Assembly (NCBI GenBank): GCA_028875655.1
Contig: JAPPCX010000097.1
Span: forward strand, 1 to 57,795
Source: Chloroflexota bacterium
GTDB lineage: Bacteria; Chloroflexota; Dehalococcoidia; Lucifugimonadales; UBA3495
Length of the DNA stretch: 57,795 nt
Reading direction: 5' to 3'
In this document: piece after piece, positions 40,029-49,656 of the stretch
Position numbering within the stretch: position 1 is the stretch's first letter
Layout: every line of letters starts with the position of its first letter
The notes under the pieces: generated by a model
Database searches by the model: none
The model's input: the letters and a program-made list of their open reading frames with translations, nothing else
What the model was told of the DNA's origin: nothing
Program-made: the position numbers and the translations under genes

Positions 40029-41672
40029 TTATAACGTGTCGGCGATTCGATTTATTGCATTGGCCGGGTCGCCCCGCAGCCGGATGGATACTATACGCCG
40101 GCCGAGTTCCCGCAGCGCGTGCAAGTCGCCCAGCGCTTGAGCGTCGGCGAGGATGCCAAAACTGAACGGCCAGCCCGGGATGTTGAGGTCCTGGGCATGT
40201 TCCTGGGTCAGTTGCAGGAAGATGCCGGTGTTGGGGCCGCCTTTGTGCAACTGCCCGGTTGAGTGCAGGAACCTCGGGCCGTAGCCGGCGGTGGTCGCGA
40301 TGCCGTAGCTTTGGACAACGCTCCGGCGCAGCCGGTAGATGGCGTCCGCGATGCCGGGCGAGTCGGGCAGGTAGGCCATGACGGCCAGGTAGTCGCCGGG
40401 GTTGGAGGCGGCAAGCAGGTCTGAGAGGCTCCCGACATCGTCGGTTTTCATCACCGGCAATTGGCCCTCGCCCTGGTAGCGGTCGAGAACGCTGACGGTG
40501 CGGTCCTTTGCGCCCTGCACGTCGGGCTGGTCGAAGGGATGGATTCCGAGGATATGGCCGGCGATGGCGGTGGCGTACTCCCAACGGTAGAACTCCGCGC
40601 CCAGGTCGTAGGCGTCGGACATTTCCAGGCGCACTACCGGGTGTCCGGCGGCGATCAATTTCTCCATCGTCCGATCCTCTTCAGCCGCCGGTTCGGAATC
40701 GTCGTTCGAGAGCCGCAACTGCACGAAAAGGCGATCCGCGCCGTAGTGGTCGGGCGTTTCCGGCGGCTCCGCGGCTACCGGAATGATGCCGGTTCCGTTT
40801 TTGCCTGCGCTCTCCGCCAGCAGTTGCTCAACCCAAAGGCCGAATCCGGCGATGCGTGGCGATGCGACCAACGTGAGCTTGTCGCGCCCATGCTTTGCCA
40901 GCGCGCCGATTGTGGCGCCGAGCCAGGCGCCGGGGTTGTCGGCGGTCGGAACGTCGGGGAGGCATTGCCGGCGCATTGACTCGGCGCGACTCAGTATTAG
41001 CCGTGCATCCACGCCCATAAGGGTTGCCGGAACCAGGCCGAAAAGGGAAAGGACGGAATATCGGCCGCCGATGTTGGGATCGTTGATGAAAGCATGGCGG
41101 AAATTGTCGGATCGGGCCAACTGGGCTAGAGGTGTTTCGGGGTCGGTTACGGCGACAAAGTTGTTCCCCGGGTGACCATTCCGGAGACTCGACTCCACGA
41201 GCCGGCGAAAGTAGGCGTAAAAGGCAAGAGGCTCGGTGGTGGTGCCGGACTTGGATGAAATCACGAACAGGGTTCGCGCCGGGTCAATAGTGGCGGTTGT
41301 TGCCGACACCCACGCGGGGACGGTGCTGTCCAGCGTGAGCAGGTTCGGGTGAACGCCGTTGACGGAAGATCCGATGACCTTCCGTATAACTTCCGGGCCC
41401 AGGCTGCTGCCGCCCATACCCAGCAGGACGACGTGACGAAAGCCGTCGCCCCGGACGGTGGCGGCGAACTCGGTCAGCGGGTCGATTTCCGGCTGGATGT
41501 CGGTCGGGAGCGTAAGCCAGGCCAGCCGGTCGGTAATCTCGACGGGGCTATCACTCCATAAAGTATGGTCGTGGGCGCTCAACCGGGCCGGAACATTTTC
41601 GGCGTCAAGCTGTGAGGCAATCCGGGATACTAGTGGCGCATAGTCGCCCAGGTGATAACGGTCGGTCGTCAT
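40029..41672 (-). CDS. pgi: Glucose-6-phosphate isomerase
   Basis: 547 aa. The substrate-binding region has SSKSGTTTEP and VLLGMGGSSLGPEVI. The catalytic area includes GPRFLHSTGQLHKGGPNTGI. The type is the one commonly found as the C-terminal part of bifunctional transaldolase-PGI proteins, but here there is no transaldolase domain. GGAGG lies shortly before ATG 41672. It opens the pgi-gnd-zwf operon, so the three enzymes link glycolytic hexose phosphates to oxidative pentose phosphate flux. Confidence 0.92.
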   Translation of the reverse strand: MTTDRYHLGDYAPLVSRIASQLDAENVPARLSAHDHTLWSDSPVEITDRLAWLTLPTDIQPEIDPLTEFAATVRGDGFRHVVLLGMGGSSLGPEVIRKVIGSSVNGVHPNLLTLDSTVPAWVSATTATIDPARTLFVISSKSGTTTEPLAFYAYFRRLVESSLRNGHPGNNFVAVTDPETPLAQLARSDNFRHAFINDPNIGGRYSVLSLFGLVPATLMGVDARLILSRAESMRRQCLPDVPTADNPGAWLGATIGALAKHGRDKLTLVASPRIAGFGLWVEQLLAESAGKNGTGIIPVAAEPPETPDHYGADRLFVQLRLSNDDSEPAAEEDRTMEKLIAAGHPVVRLEMSDAYDLGAEFYRWEYATAIAGHILGIHPFDQPDVQGAKDRTVSVLDRYQGEGQLPVMKTDDVGSLSDLLAASNPGDYLAVMAYLPDSPGIADAIYRLRRSVVQSYGIATTAGYGPRFLHSTGQLHKGGPNTGIFLQLTQEHAQDLNIPGWPFSFGILADAQALGDLHALRELGRRIVSIRLRGDPANAINRIADTL

Positions 41673-41798
41673 CGCAACCTCCTCGCCATCGAGGCATCCT
41701 GTTTGGGCAGATTTTAGCACATCGAGTTCCGCGGCCATGAAGATGGAACGTTGGGAGTATAATCACCGGCGAATCCAGTCCCAAGGGAGCGAACCAGC

Positions 41799-42686
41799 GT
41801 GTCCAGCCAGAACCCCGCAGCCGGCAGCAGCCAACCGACAGCCCACACGGTCGCGCTTGGGGACTTGAGCGTTCACTACCTGGACTGGAACGGCGACGGC
41901 GAACCGGCGCTGGCGCTGCACGGGCTGGCATCATCGGGGCACTGGTACCGGCGGCTCGCTCCATACCTTGCTTCGGATTACCGCGTGGTTGCTCCCGACC
42001 AGAGGGGACACGGCGCGACGACGCAGGCGCCGTCGGGCTACGACTGGCAAACGTTGGCGGAGGACGCGGTACGTCTCTTGGACTATTTGGGCATAGAACG
42101 GGCGGCGGTGCTGGGCCACTCCTGGGGTGGGCACGTGTCCAGCAACCTGGCCATGCGATTTCCTGACCGGGTCAGCCGGCTGGTGATGATTGACGGCGGA
42201 TTCCAGGATGGTACGCTACTGCCCAACCCGACGTGGGAGGCGTTCCGGCAGCGACTGGCTCCGAGGCTAGTGGCGGGAACCCGAGCCGAGTACCTGGCGC
42301 AGTTGGCGGATAACCTGTCATTCTGTTGGGGCGACGACTTGGCGGAGATTGCGCTGACCATGGTGTACGAGGGAGCGGACGGCCAGATGCGAGACATCCT
42401 GCGCCCGGAAAACCACGCGCAGGTGCTGGAAACGATGTGGAAGGAGCCTCCGTCTGTGGTGCTGCCGCGGCTATCCGTACCGACGCTGGTGGTGCCTGCC
42501 GGGCCGCGACCCGAGCGGGCGAACTCGTCGTTTTCGCGGCAGCGGGAAGTGATGGTTGCGGCTGCCGAGGCCGCGCTGCCCAATGGCCGGGTTCACTGGA
42601 TTCCCGATACCGTCCATGACATCGGCTACGACAAGCCGGGGGAGCTGGCAGCGGTGATCAGGGATTTCCTGGAAGAGGTCAACTAG
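41799..42686 (+). CDS. Alpha/beta-hydrolase
   Basis: 295 aa. The oxyanion and nucleophile motif is GHSWGGHVS. VHYLDWNGDGEPALALHGL is the first strand-turn with the HG motif, VAPDQRGHGATTQAP the second. The catalytic His lies in PDTVHDIGYD near the C-terminus. Substrate unknown (esters, epoxides or C-C bonds). GTG start at 41799 with AAGGGA upstream; a TATAAT-like element lies just before it. The TAG stop overlaps the convergent ABC-gene stop inside CTAG. Confidence 0.9.
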   Translation: MSSQNPAAGSSQPTAHTVALGDLSVHYLDWNGDGEPALALHGLASSGHWYRRLAPYLASDYRVVAPDQRGHGATTQAPSGYDWQTLAEDAVRLLDYLGIERAAVLGHSWGGHVSSNLAMRFPDRVSRLVMIDGGFQDGTLLPNPTWEAFRQRLAPRLVAGTRAEYLAQLADNLSFCWGDDLAEIALTMVYEGADGQMRDILRPENHAQVLETMWKEPPSVVLPRLSVPTLVVPAGPRPERANSSFSRQREVMVAAAEAALPNGRVHWIPDTVHDIGYDKPGELAAVIRDFLEEVN

Positions 42687-44611
42687 TCGGCGGCGGCCGG
42701 TGAAAGGCCGTCAGCGCCGATGACCTCGCCGCCGACTGGTGCGACATCCACGCTGGGGCCGGACAGGCCGTAGTTGATGGCGTACAACTGGGCGTACACG
42801 CCGCCGGCTTCCAGGAGCTGGTCGTGGTTACCGACCTCGGCGACCCGGCCACGGTCCAGCACTACGATCTTGTCGGCGTTGCGAATGGTGGACAGGCGGT
42901 GAGCGATGACGATGGACGTGCGGCCCTTGAGGATGCGGCTGAGAGCCTGCTGAATGAGGAGTTCGGTGTGGGTGTCGATGTTGGCGGTGGCTTCGTCCAG
43001 GACCAAAATCCGGGGGTTGCCGGCGATGGCGCGGGCAAAGCTGATGAGCTGACGCTGCCCGATGCTCAGGTTGATGCCGCGTTCGGCCAGTTCCGAGCCG
43101 TAGCCGTTATCCATGTCCATGATGAAGTCATGGGCGCCCACGGCTTTGGCGGCTTCGATAATCTGGTCTTCGGTGAGTTCTTCATTCTGGTAGCTGATGT
43201 TTTCGCGCACGGTGCCGGAGAACAAGTAAGGTTCCTGGAGGACCATGCTCATCTGGTGCACCAGCGATTCGCGCTTGACGTCCCGGAGGTCGTAACCGTC
43301 AACCGAAATAGACCCGCCCGTAACGTCGGCAGAACGGTGCAACAGATTGACAAAGGTGCTCTTGCCGGCGCCGGTGGAGCCGACGAGGGCCACGTTCTCG
43401 CCAGCGTTGATGTGGACGTTGATGTTCTTGAGAACATCGACGCCTTCCACGTAGTGGAAGGTCACGTCGTTGTAGCGAATTTCTCCTTTGACCTCGGGCA
43501 GCGCTACCGCGTCGGGCTTGTCGTTGATGTCCGGGTCGAGGTCTAGCACTTCGAAGATGCGGACGCCGGCGGCCATGGCGCGCTGGAGCTGGCTGTACTG
43601 CATGGTGAGCTGGCGGATGGGCTCGAAGAAACGCTGAATCCAGAAAGCGAATGCTACCAGCGTGCCTACTTCCAGGGCATCGCGTTGCAGGAGCCAGCCG
43701 CCGAAGAGCACCACGCCCAGGCCGATGCCGAGGCCGATGAGGAGCTCCACCAACGGCTGCAACATGCCGGAATAGCGGGCCGCTTCCAGGTTGGCATCGA
43801 GGTACTCCTGGTTGAGAGTACGGAAGTGCGCCATGTTTTCGTCCTGGCGGTTCAGGCTCTGCACGACGCGGACGCCCGTAATGTTCTGGTTGTACTCGCC
43901 GTTGACCATGGCGATGGCGCGGCGGATCCGCATGAACGAATGACGGGCGAAACGCTGCCAGTACATCATGATCAGCGTGAGCACCGGCACGACGAACATG
44001 CAGACCAGGGCCAGCTTCCAGTTGACGATGAGCATCAGGGTGATGATGGCGCCGACCGTCACCAATTCCGCCAGGGCCAGGGCGAGGAGTTCGAAGGTTT
44101 CCTGGAGCTGGAGGATGTCGGACTGCATGCGGGACATGATGCGTCCGATAGGAGTGCGATGATAGAAGGCGTTGGACTGGTTCTGCAGGTGGCTGAACAT
44201 GCCCGAACGCAAGTCGTAAAGGACGTGCTGGCCGGTGCGCGAAATGAAAATGAACTGCAAGCGGTTCGACAGGAAGTGAATCACCGTAATGACCATGAAG
44301 GCAGCGCCGATGATATGCACCCGGCCGACTTCGCCTTCGGCGACGGCCCAGTCGATTCCGTACTTGATGAGCAGCGGGATGCCGGCGTTGACCGCGGCGT
44401 ACACGAGCAGGGAAGCCAGGGCGATCAGGGCGTAGCCCTTGTAGGGCTTGATGAAGGTCATAAACCGCATCACGACGCGGTTGTCGTACACTCGGCCGAC
44501 GACATCCTCATCGGTCAGGTTGTCGTTGGACGGGGCGAACATGCTGTCCGCGGAGGTGCCGCGCATCCCCCGCATCATGCCGCCGCCCATGCCGCCGCCA
44601 CCTCGCATCAT
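42683..44611 (-). CDS. ABC exporter subunit B (half-transporter)
   Basis: 642 aa: six transmembrane helices (residues about 55-320) and an ATPase domain with GSTGAGKST (Walker A), LSIGQRQ (signature) and VLDEATANID (Walker B). An odd Met/Gly-rich N-terminus (MMRGGGGMGGGMMRGMRG) precedes the helices. It pairs with the upstream half-transporter to make a heterodimer, as in LmrCD/TM287-288 type exporters. The substrate is unknown. Its ATG overlaps the upstream gene stop (ATGA). Confidence 0.94.
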   Translation of the reverse strand: MMRGGGGMGGGMMRGMRGTSADSMFAPSNDNLTDEDVVGRVYDNRVVMRFMTFIKPYKGYALIALASLLVYAAVNAGIPLLIKYGIDWAVAEGEVGRVHIIGAAFMVITVIHFLSNRLQFIFISRTGQHVLYDLRSGMFSHLQNQSNAFYHRTPIGRIMSRMQSDILQLQETFELLALALAELVTVGAIITLMLIVNWKLALVCMFVVPVLTLIMMYWQRFARHSFMRIRRAIAMVNGEYNQNITGVRVVQSLNRQDENMAHFRTLNQEYLDANLEAARYSGMLQPLVELLIGLGIGLGVVLFGGWLLQRDALEVGTLVAFAFWIQRFFEPIRQLTMQYSQLQRAMAAGVRIFEVLDLDPDINDKPDAVALPEVKGEIRYNDVTFHYVEGVDVLKNINVHINAGENVALVGSTGAGKSTFVNLLHRSADVTGGSISVDGYDLRDVKRESLVHQMSMVLQEPYLFSGTVRENISYQNEELTEDQIIEAAKAVGAHDFIMDMDNGYGSELAERGINLSIGQRQLISFARAIAGNPRILVLDEATANIDTHTELLIQQALSRILKGRTSIVIAHRLSTIRNADKIVVLDRGRVAEVGNHDQLLEAGGVYAQLYAINYGLSGPSVDVAPVGGEVIGADGLSPAAAD

Positions 44612-46422
44612 AGCGCCGCCCTCCCGTCGGCCATGGCCGGGACTGCCGCCTCCAGCAGGACTTCCTCCTGGGGTCGCAGTTGCAACTCGTAGATACTCTG
44701 GTAGATACCGTCGGAGCGAATCAGCTCCTCGTGGGTGCCGCGCTCGACGATGGTTCCCTTGTCCAGGACGAGGATCTGGTCAGCCTCGCGGACGGTGCTG
44801 AGGCGGTGGGCGATGACAAAAGTGGTGCGGCCCTTCATCACTTCGACCATAGCGCGGTGAATCTGGCGCTCGGTTTCCACGTCAACGCTGGAGGTCGAGT
44901 CGTCCAGGATCAACACCGGGGGGTCAATCAGGATGGTGCGGGCGATGGAAAGTCGTTGTCGCTGACCGCCGGAGAGGGTGGTGCCGCGCTCGCCGACCCA
45001 GGTGTCGTAGCCGTGGGGCAGGGCCATGATCTGGTCGTGCAATTGGGCGACCTTGGCGGCGCGTTCGATGTCCTCGTGGGTGGCGTCCTTGACGCCGTAG
45101 CCGATGTTGTCGCGGATGCTGGCGCTGAACAGGTACACGTCCTGGTGCACGATACCGACGTTGTGGCGAAGGGATTGCAGCGTGAAGTCACGGATATCGG
45201 CGCCGTCGATGGTAATCTTGCCGTCGGTTACGTCATAGAAGCGGGGCAAGAGGTTGACCACGGTGGTCTTGCCGCTGCCGGGGGCGCCCAGGATTGCCGT
45301 AACCTGGCCGGGCCTGGCGTCTAGGTTGACCTCGAGCAGGGCGGGCGAACGGTCCTGATAGGAGAACCCCACTTTATCGAACCGGACGTGTCCTTCGGGG
45401 CGTCCCATGTCCCGGGCGTTGGCACGCTCGGATACGGGCGAAACGGTGTCCAGGACGTTGAAAAGGCGCTGCCCGGAGGACATGGCGCGGGAGAAAGTGT
45501 TGATGATCTGCGCCGAGGCACGGATGGGGAAGGTCAACTGGTTCAGGTACAGGAAGAACTTGGCGAGGTCGCCGGGGGTGAGATTGCCGTCCACCACCTG
45601 CCAGCCGCCATACCAGAGGACGACGCCCAGGGCGAAGGTGAAGTACAGGGTCATCCACGCGCTGTTGGTACCCTGCATCCGCTCGGCGTCGAAATACTCT
45701 ACGCGGAGTTCTTCGGCCTTGCGGTTATATTTGCGCCGCTCGAAGTCCTCGGAGGCAAAGGCCTTGACCACGTGCATGCCGGCCAGGTTTTCCTGGAGCA
45801 CCGTGACCGATTCGCCCATCACCTGCTGCACGTGGAGCCACTTTCGGCGCAGGGCGCGCATGACGAAAGTGGAGCGCAGGACGATGGCCGGGACGAAGAT
45901 CATGCTGATCAGGGCCAGTTCCCAGTTGAGGAAGAAGAGGATGAACGGGATGGCAAGGATGCGAACTACCACGTCCAGGGAGCGAATCATGCCCATGTTG
46001 ACGAAGCGGCGCATGGCCTCCACGTCGGCGGTGGCGCGGGACATCAAGTCGCCGGTGTGCTCCTTGTCGTGGAACGCGAAGCTGACGTTTTGCAGCTTGT
46101 CGTAGAGCAGGTTGCGGCAGTCGAACGAGACCTTCTGCGACAGGGACTCGGTGGTGTAGGTGCGGGCGAAATCGCAGAATCCGCGACCAAGGCTGACGCC
46201 GAGTATGCCGACGCCAAAGGAAACGAGGGCGGCCAGGGAGAAGTCCTGAACGATGAACTTGCCCGTGACGGGGTCGCGCCCGACCATCAGGTCAATGGCG
46301 TTTCCGAACAGCCAGGGGAGCGCCAGCGAGAAACCGATTGCCGCCAGCGCCGACGCGTAGGCTAAGCCCAACCGCATTGGGTAGTGGGAGGCCATCCCGA
46401 TGATGCGCAGCAGGATGCCCAT
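44608..46422 (-). CDS. ABC exporter subunit A (half-transporter)
   Basis: 604 aa with six membrane helices and an ATPase domain. Walker A is GAPGSGKTT, the signature is LSGGQRQ, and the Walker B segment is VLILDDSTSSVDVET, which has D where most family members have E, so this site is likely degenerate. Heterodimeric exporters commonly have one such degenerate site. ATG 46422 (MGILLRIIGM) is preferred over a GTG 12 codons earlier. The two genes are coupled and on one transcript. Confidence 0.93.
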   Translation of the reverse strand: MGILLRIIGMASHYPMRLGLAYASALAAIGFSLALPWLFGNAIDLMVGRDPVTGKFIVQDFSLAALVSFGVGILGVSLGRGFCDFARTYTTESLSQKVSFDCRNLLYDKLQNVSFAFHDKEHTGDLMSRATADVEAMRRFVNMGMIRSLDVVVRILAIPFILFFLNWELALISMIFVPAIVLRSTFVMRALRRKWLHVQQVMGESVTVLQENLAGMHVVKAFASEDFERRKYNRKAEELRVEYFDAERMQGTNSAWMTLYFTFALGVVLWYGGWQVVDGNLTPGDLAKFFLYLNQLTFPIRASAQIINTFSRAMSSGQRLFNVLDTVSPVSERANARDMGRPEGHVRFDKVGFSYQDRSPALLEVNLDARPGQVTAILGAPGSGKTTVVNLLPRFYDVTDGKITIDGADIRDFTLQSLRHNVGIVHQDVYLFSASIRDNIGYGVKDATHEDIERAAKVAQLHDQIMALPHGYDTWVGERGTTLSGGQRQRLSIARTILIDPPVLILDDSTSSVDVETERQIHRAMVEVMKGRTTFVIAHRLSTVREADQILVLDKGTIVERGTHEELIRSDGIYQSIYELQLRPQEEVLLEAAVPAMADGRAAL

Positions 46423-46654
46423 TAACTGCCGATCTCTCCGGTACAGACAGTCGAGCACCGACGCCGGACACCAGGAAGCGAAAAATCGGCCGGGTTACGA
46501 GATTCGCCGTCCCCGACCCTCCGCGTTACGACCGGAGACGCAATAGGAAAACATGATGCCATAGGCTGCTCAATATACACCTGCCGGGCGGTTGCGGCAA
46601 GTTTGGCGCTGGCCTGATTGGCGCTTTTTGGAGAACTAGCTTCGGTTCGTAGGA

Positions 46655-48349
46655 CTAACTCCGTTCCATCCGGTCGGGGGCGGACATGCCCATGAGGGCC
46701 AAGGTGCGGCGGAAGGCGACCTGGGCGGCGGCCACCAACTTGAGGCGAGCCAGCGTCAGTTCGTTGTCTTCCTGGTCGGCCGAGATGACGCGGCAGTTCT
46801 CGTAGAAGTGATGGAACGCCGTAGCGAGTTCCATGGCGTAGTGAGGGAGATGGTGCGGTTCCAGGTTTTCGGCGACCTGAACGACGAGTTCGGGCAGCCG
46901 CAGCATGGTGCGGATCAGTTCCAGCTCGTTGGGATGGGTGAGCAGGCTGACGTCGCCGGCGCCGTAGTCGATGCCCCGCTCGGCGGCGAGGTTGAGGATG
47001 CTGGCGTTGCGGGCGTGGGCGTACTGCACGTAGTAAACCGGGTTTTCGGAGGACTCGCGGGTGGCCAGTTCCAGGTCAAACTCCATTTGGGTGGACGCGG
47101 CGCGAGCCAGGAAGAAGTAGCGGCAGGCGTCCATGCCAACCTCGTCAACCAGTTCGCGCAGGGTGACGAAATCGCCGGTGCGTTTGGAGGCGCGGACGGT
47201 CTCGTCGCCGCGCTTGAGAGTGACCATCTGGGAGATGAGAACCGTGAGGTTGTCAGGCTCGATGCCCAATGCCTGCACGGCCGCTTTCATGCGTATCACG
47301 TGGCCCTGGTGGTCGGCGCCCCAGATGTCGATGACGCGGTCGAAGCCGCGTTCCGCGAACTTGTTGAAGTGGTACGCGATGTCGGAGGCGAAATAGGTAT
47401 GCTCGCCTGACGAGCGCACCACGACATTGTCGCGCTCGTCGCCGAATGCGGTAGAAAGGAACCAGAGCGCGCCGCTGTGTTCGGCGAGATGGCTGCCGCT
47501 GCGCAAACGGGCCATTGCCCGGTCGTAGTCGCTTGACGGAGAGTCCGGGTTCTGGAAAAGCGAGCGTTCGCTGAACCAGTTGTCAAAGGACACACCGATG
47601 GCGTCCATGTCGTTGCGGATCAAGGCGACCATCTTGTCGCGGGCCACGTCGCCAATTTCGCGGACGGCGGTGGCCTCCGCTTTGTCGAGGTAACGGTTGC
47701 CCTCAGACTCGATGATCTCGCTGGCGATGTCGGCGATGTACTCGCCCTGGTAGCCGTTCTCCGGCATTTCCGCGTCCTGGCCCAGGGCCTGCCGGTAGCG
47801 GGTCCAAACGGAGCGATAGAAGGCTTCCATCTGAGAGCCGCCGTCGTTGACGTAGTACTCGCGGGTCACGTCGTAGCCGGCGGCGGCCAGGGTGTTGGCG
47901 AGAGCGCTGCCGAGGACGGCGCCCCGGGTGTGGCCGACGTGGACCGGGCCGGTGGGGTTGACGCTGACGAACTCCACCATGACCTTGCGGCCGGCGCCGA
48001 TGTCGCACGCGCCGAAGGAATCGCCGGCGGCGCGGACGGTTTCGACCTGCTGCTGGAGCCAGGATTCGCTGAGCTTGAAGTTGATGAAACCGGGCGGGGC
48101 CGGAGCCACGCTGTCGATTTCGGGAGTGCTTTCGATGCGTTCCGCGATCAGTTGGGCAAGTTGCAGGGGATTAGCGCGAGCGGCCCTGGCGAGACGCAAG
48201 GGGAGGTTGGTGGCGAAGTCGCCGTGATCGGCGTTGTTGGGCCGCTCGACCTCAATCTCGGGCACGGAATCGACGTTAATCACGCCGTCGCTGCTCGCCT
48301 TTTCCAGGGCGGCGGCGACGGCGTTGGCAATGGTGTCTCTGACTAGCAT
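46655..48349 (-). CDS. argS: Arginyl-tRNA synthetase
   Basis: 564 aa, class I synthetase that charges tRNA-Arg. The N-terminal additional domain has VPEIEVERPNNADHGDFATN, the HIGH motif is HVGH in NPTGPVHVGHTRG, and the KMSK-like motif is ASKRTG near residue 385. The C-terminal anticodon domain is DALR-type. It has full normal length. It is not close to other translation genes except hisS about 7 kb away. Confidence 0.96.
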   Translation of the reverse strand: MLVRDTIANAVAAALEKASSDGVINVDSVPEIEVERPNNADHGDFATNLPLRLARAARANPLQLAQLIAERIESTPEIDSVAPAPPGFINFKLSESWLQQQVETVRAAGDSFGACDIGAGRKVMVEFVSVNPTGPVHVGHTRGAVLGSALANTLAAAGYDVTREYYVNDGGSQMEAFYRSVWTRYRQALGQDAEMPENGYQGEYIADIASEIIESEGNRYLDKAEATAVREIGDVARDKMVALIRNDMDAIGVSFDNWFSERSLFQNPDSPSSDYDRAMARLRSGSHLAEHSGALWFLSTAFGDERDNVVVRSSGEHTYFASDIAYHFNKFAERGFDRVIDIWGADHQGHVIRMKAAVQALGIEPDNLTVLISQMVTLKRGDETVRASKRTGDFVTLRELVDEVGMDACRYFFLARAASTQMEFDLELATRESSENPVYYVQYAHARNASILNLAAERGIDYGAGDVSLLTHPNELELIRTMLRLPELVVQVAENLEPHHLPHYAMELATAFHHFYENCRVISADQEDNELTLARLKLVAAAQVAFRRTLALMGMSAPDRMERS

Positions 48350-48423
48350 GGTGGGTAATCCGGGGAGATGGAATGAATGAAGACGGACTTATATGTTAGC
48401 ACTCTCGACGGCGGCGCCGTCCG

Positions 48424-48825
48424 TTAGCCTTCCGCAATCTGGAACGGGAAGCCCAGGGCGCTGGACGGGGCGATGTTGGCGGTCATGTAGCCTTCGGCGC
48501 TGCGGGACATGCCGTTTTTGCCGGCCATTTCGTTGCCTTTGGCGGACAGTTGGGCGGCCTTGTCCGCAATGTCGGTGACGCCGAAGGCCATGTGGTAGGG
48601 GCCGGGGCCAAAGGTCTCGAGGTACCGGCCCATCGCCGAATCGGGGTCCAGGGGTTCGGTAAATTCCACGTTGGTCTGGCCCACCTTGTAGATGGCGTTT
48701 TTCATGCCCCGGGCGGGATAGACCTCGATTTTGACGGGAGTCATGCCGAAGTTTTCTTCGATGTACGCGGCCATGGCCTCGGCGTCGTGGACAAGGATGC
48801 GGACGTGATGTATAAACTCGAACAT
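48424..48825 (-). CDS. VOC/glyoxalase-superfamily protein
   Basis: 133 aa. The fold has His near HHVRILVHDAEAMAA, Glu in TNVEFTEP, and a second His/Glu-type pair in PYHMAFGVTD. This resembles methylmalonyl-CoA epimerase-like or related VOC enzymes with a divalent metal. The last residues LGFPFQIAEG are a common end. Reaction uncertain. It diverges from the S51-like gene. Confidence 0.87.
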   Translation of the reverse strand: MFEFIHHVRILVHDAEAMAAYIEENFGMTPVKIEVYPARGMKNAIYKVGQTNVEFTEPLDPDSAMGRYLETFGPGPYHMAFGVTDIADKAAQLSAKGNEMAGKNGMSRSAEGYMTANIAPSSALGFPFQIAEG

Positions 48826-48851
48826 CTTTCCCCCATGGTGAGCGAAAACAA

Positions 48852-49565
48852 GTGGCGAATTTGGAACGGCGAATTTTGCTGGTGGGCGGCGAAGAGTTCA
48901 GGCCTGCCGCCGTTGGGATGGACCGGCATTTACTGCAATCGACGGGCAAGGACGCGCCGCGCGTGGCTATCATACCAACGGCGGCGGCCCGCGAAAACCC
49001 GCAACTGGCGGCGTCCAATGGCGTCAGGCATTTCAACGGACTGGGGGCGGACGCTTACGGCGTGGACGTTATTCAGCGCGCCGACGCCGAGAACCCGCGC
49101 ATTGCCGCGCAACTGGACGGCGCGGACGTAATCTATTTCACGGGTGGGAGCCCGGAGCATCTTCACTCTGTGCTGGCCGGATCTCCGCTGCTGGATGCGG
49201 TGGTTGCGGCCAACACGGCAGGGACGATATGGGCCGGGTCCAGCGCGGGGGCGATGGTGCTGGGCGCGGTGATGCGCCGGCCGTCGTCGGGATCTCCGTT
49301 GTCGCCGGCGTTGAACGTGGTGCCGAACGTGATGACGCTGCCGCACCACGAGCGGAGCGATCCGGAGGCGGTGTTGTCCCAATTGTCGGGCCGGGAGCAC
49401 ACGGGCCTCACCGTGCTGGGGATAGACGGGGGTTCGGGCGTGCTGCTGAAACCGGGCGGCGCGACGGCGCTGGGGGGCGGTAACGTAACTGTGTACCGGG
49501 ACGGGAGTTGGAAACGGTATGAAGGGGGTGAGGCGATTCCGGGTTTGACCGTGGACGGGGCGTAG
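48852..49565 (+). CDS. Peptidase S51/cyanophycinase-like protein
   Basis: 237 aa. The nucleophile motif is GSSAGAMVLG near residue 130, preceded by VIYFTGGSPEHLHS, which together mark the S51 family (dipeptidase E, cyanophycinase). The likely catalytic Ser is the one in SSAG. The final part has TVLGIDGGSGVLL. GTG start at 48852 gives the most family-like N-terminus. The substrate could be Asp-containing dipeptides or a storage polymer. Confidence 0.88.
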   Translation: MANLERRILLVGGEEFRPAAVGMDRHLLQSTGKDAPRVAIIPTAAARENPQLAASNGVRHFNGLGADAYGVDVIQRADAENPRIAAQLDGADVIYFTGGSPEHLHSVLAGSPLLDAVVAANTAGTIWAGSSAGAMVLGAVMRRPSSGSPLSPALNVVPNVMTLPHHERSDPEAVLSQLSGREHTGLTVLGIDGGSGVLLKPGGATALGGGNVTVYRDGSWKRYEGGEAIPGLTVDGA

Positions 49566-49575
49566 AGATTGACGA

Positions 49576-49605
49576 CTGGGTTCCCGCTTTCGCGGGAATG
49601 ACGGT
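49576..49605. repeat. Dispersed palindromic repeat A, copy 4
   Basis: TTCCCGC-TTTC-GCGGGAA at 49581-49598 with GACGG after. Further degenerate GTGGGAATG units follow to 49640. It lies between the S51-like gene and hisIE. Confidence 0.8.
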
Positions 49606-49656
49606 AAGGGCGTGGGAATCGGGCAGGGGTGTGGGAATGGTGGATGTTAATGTGTT

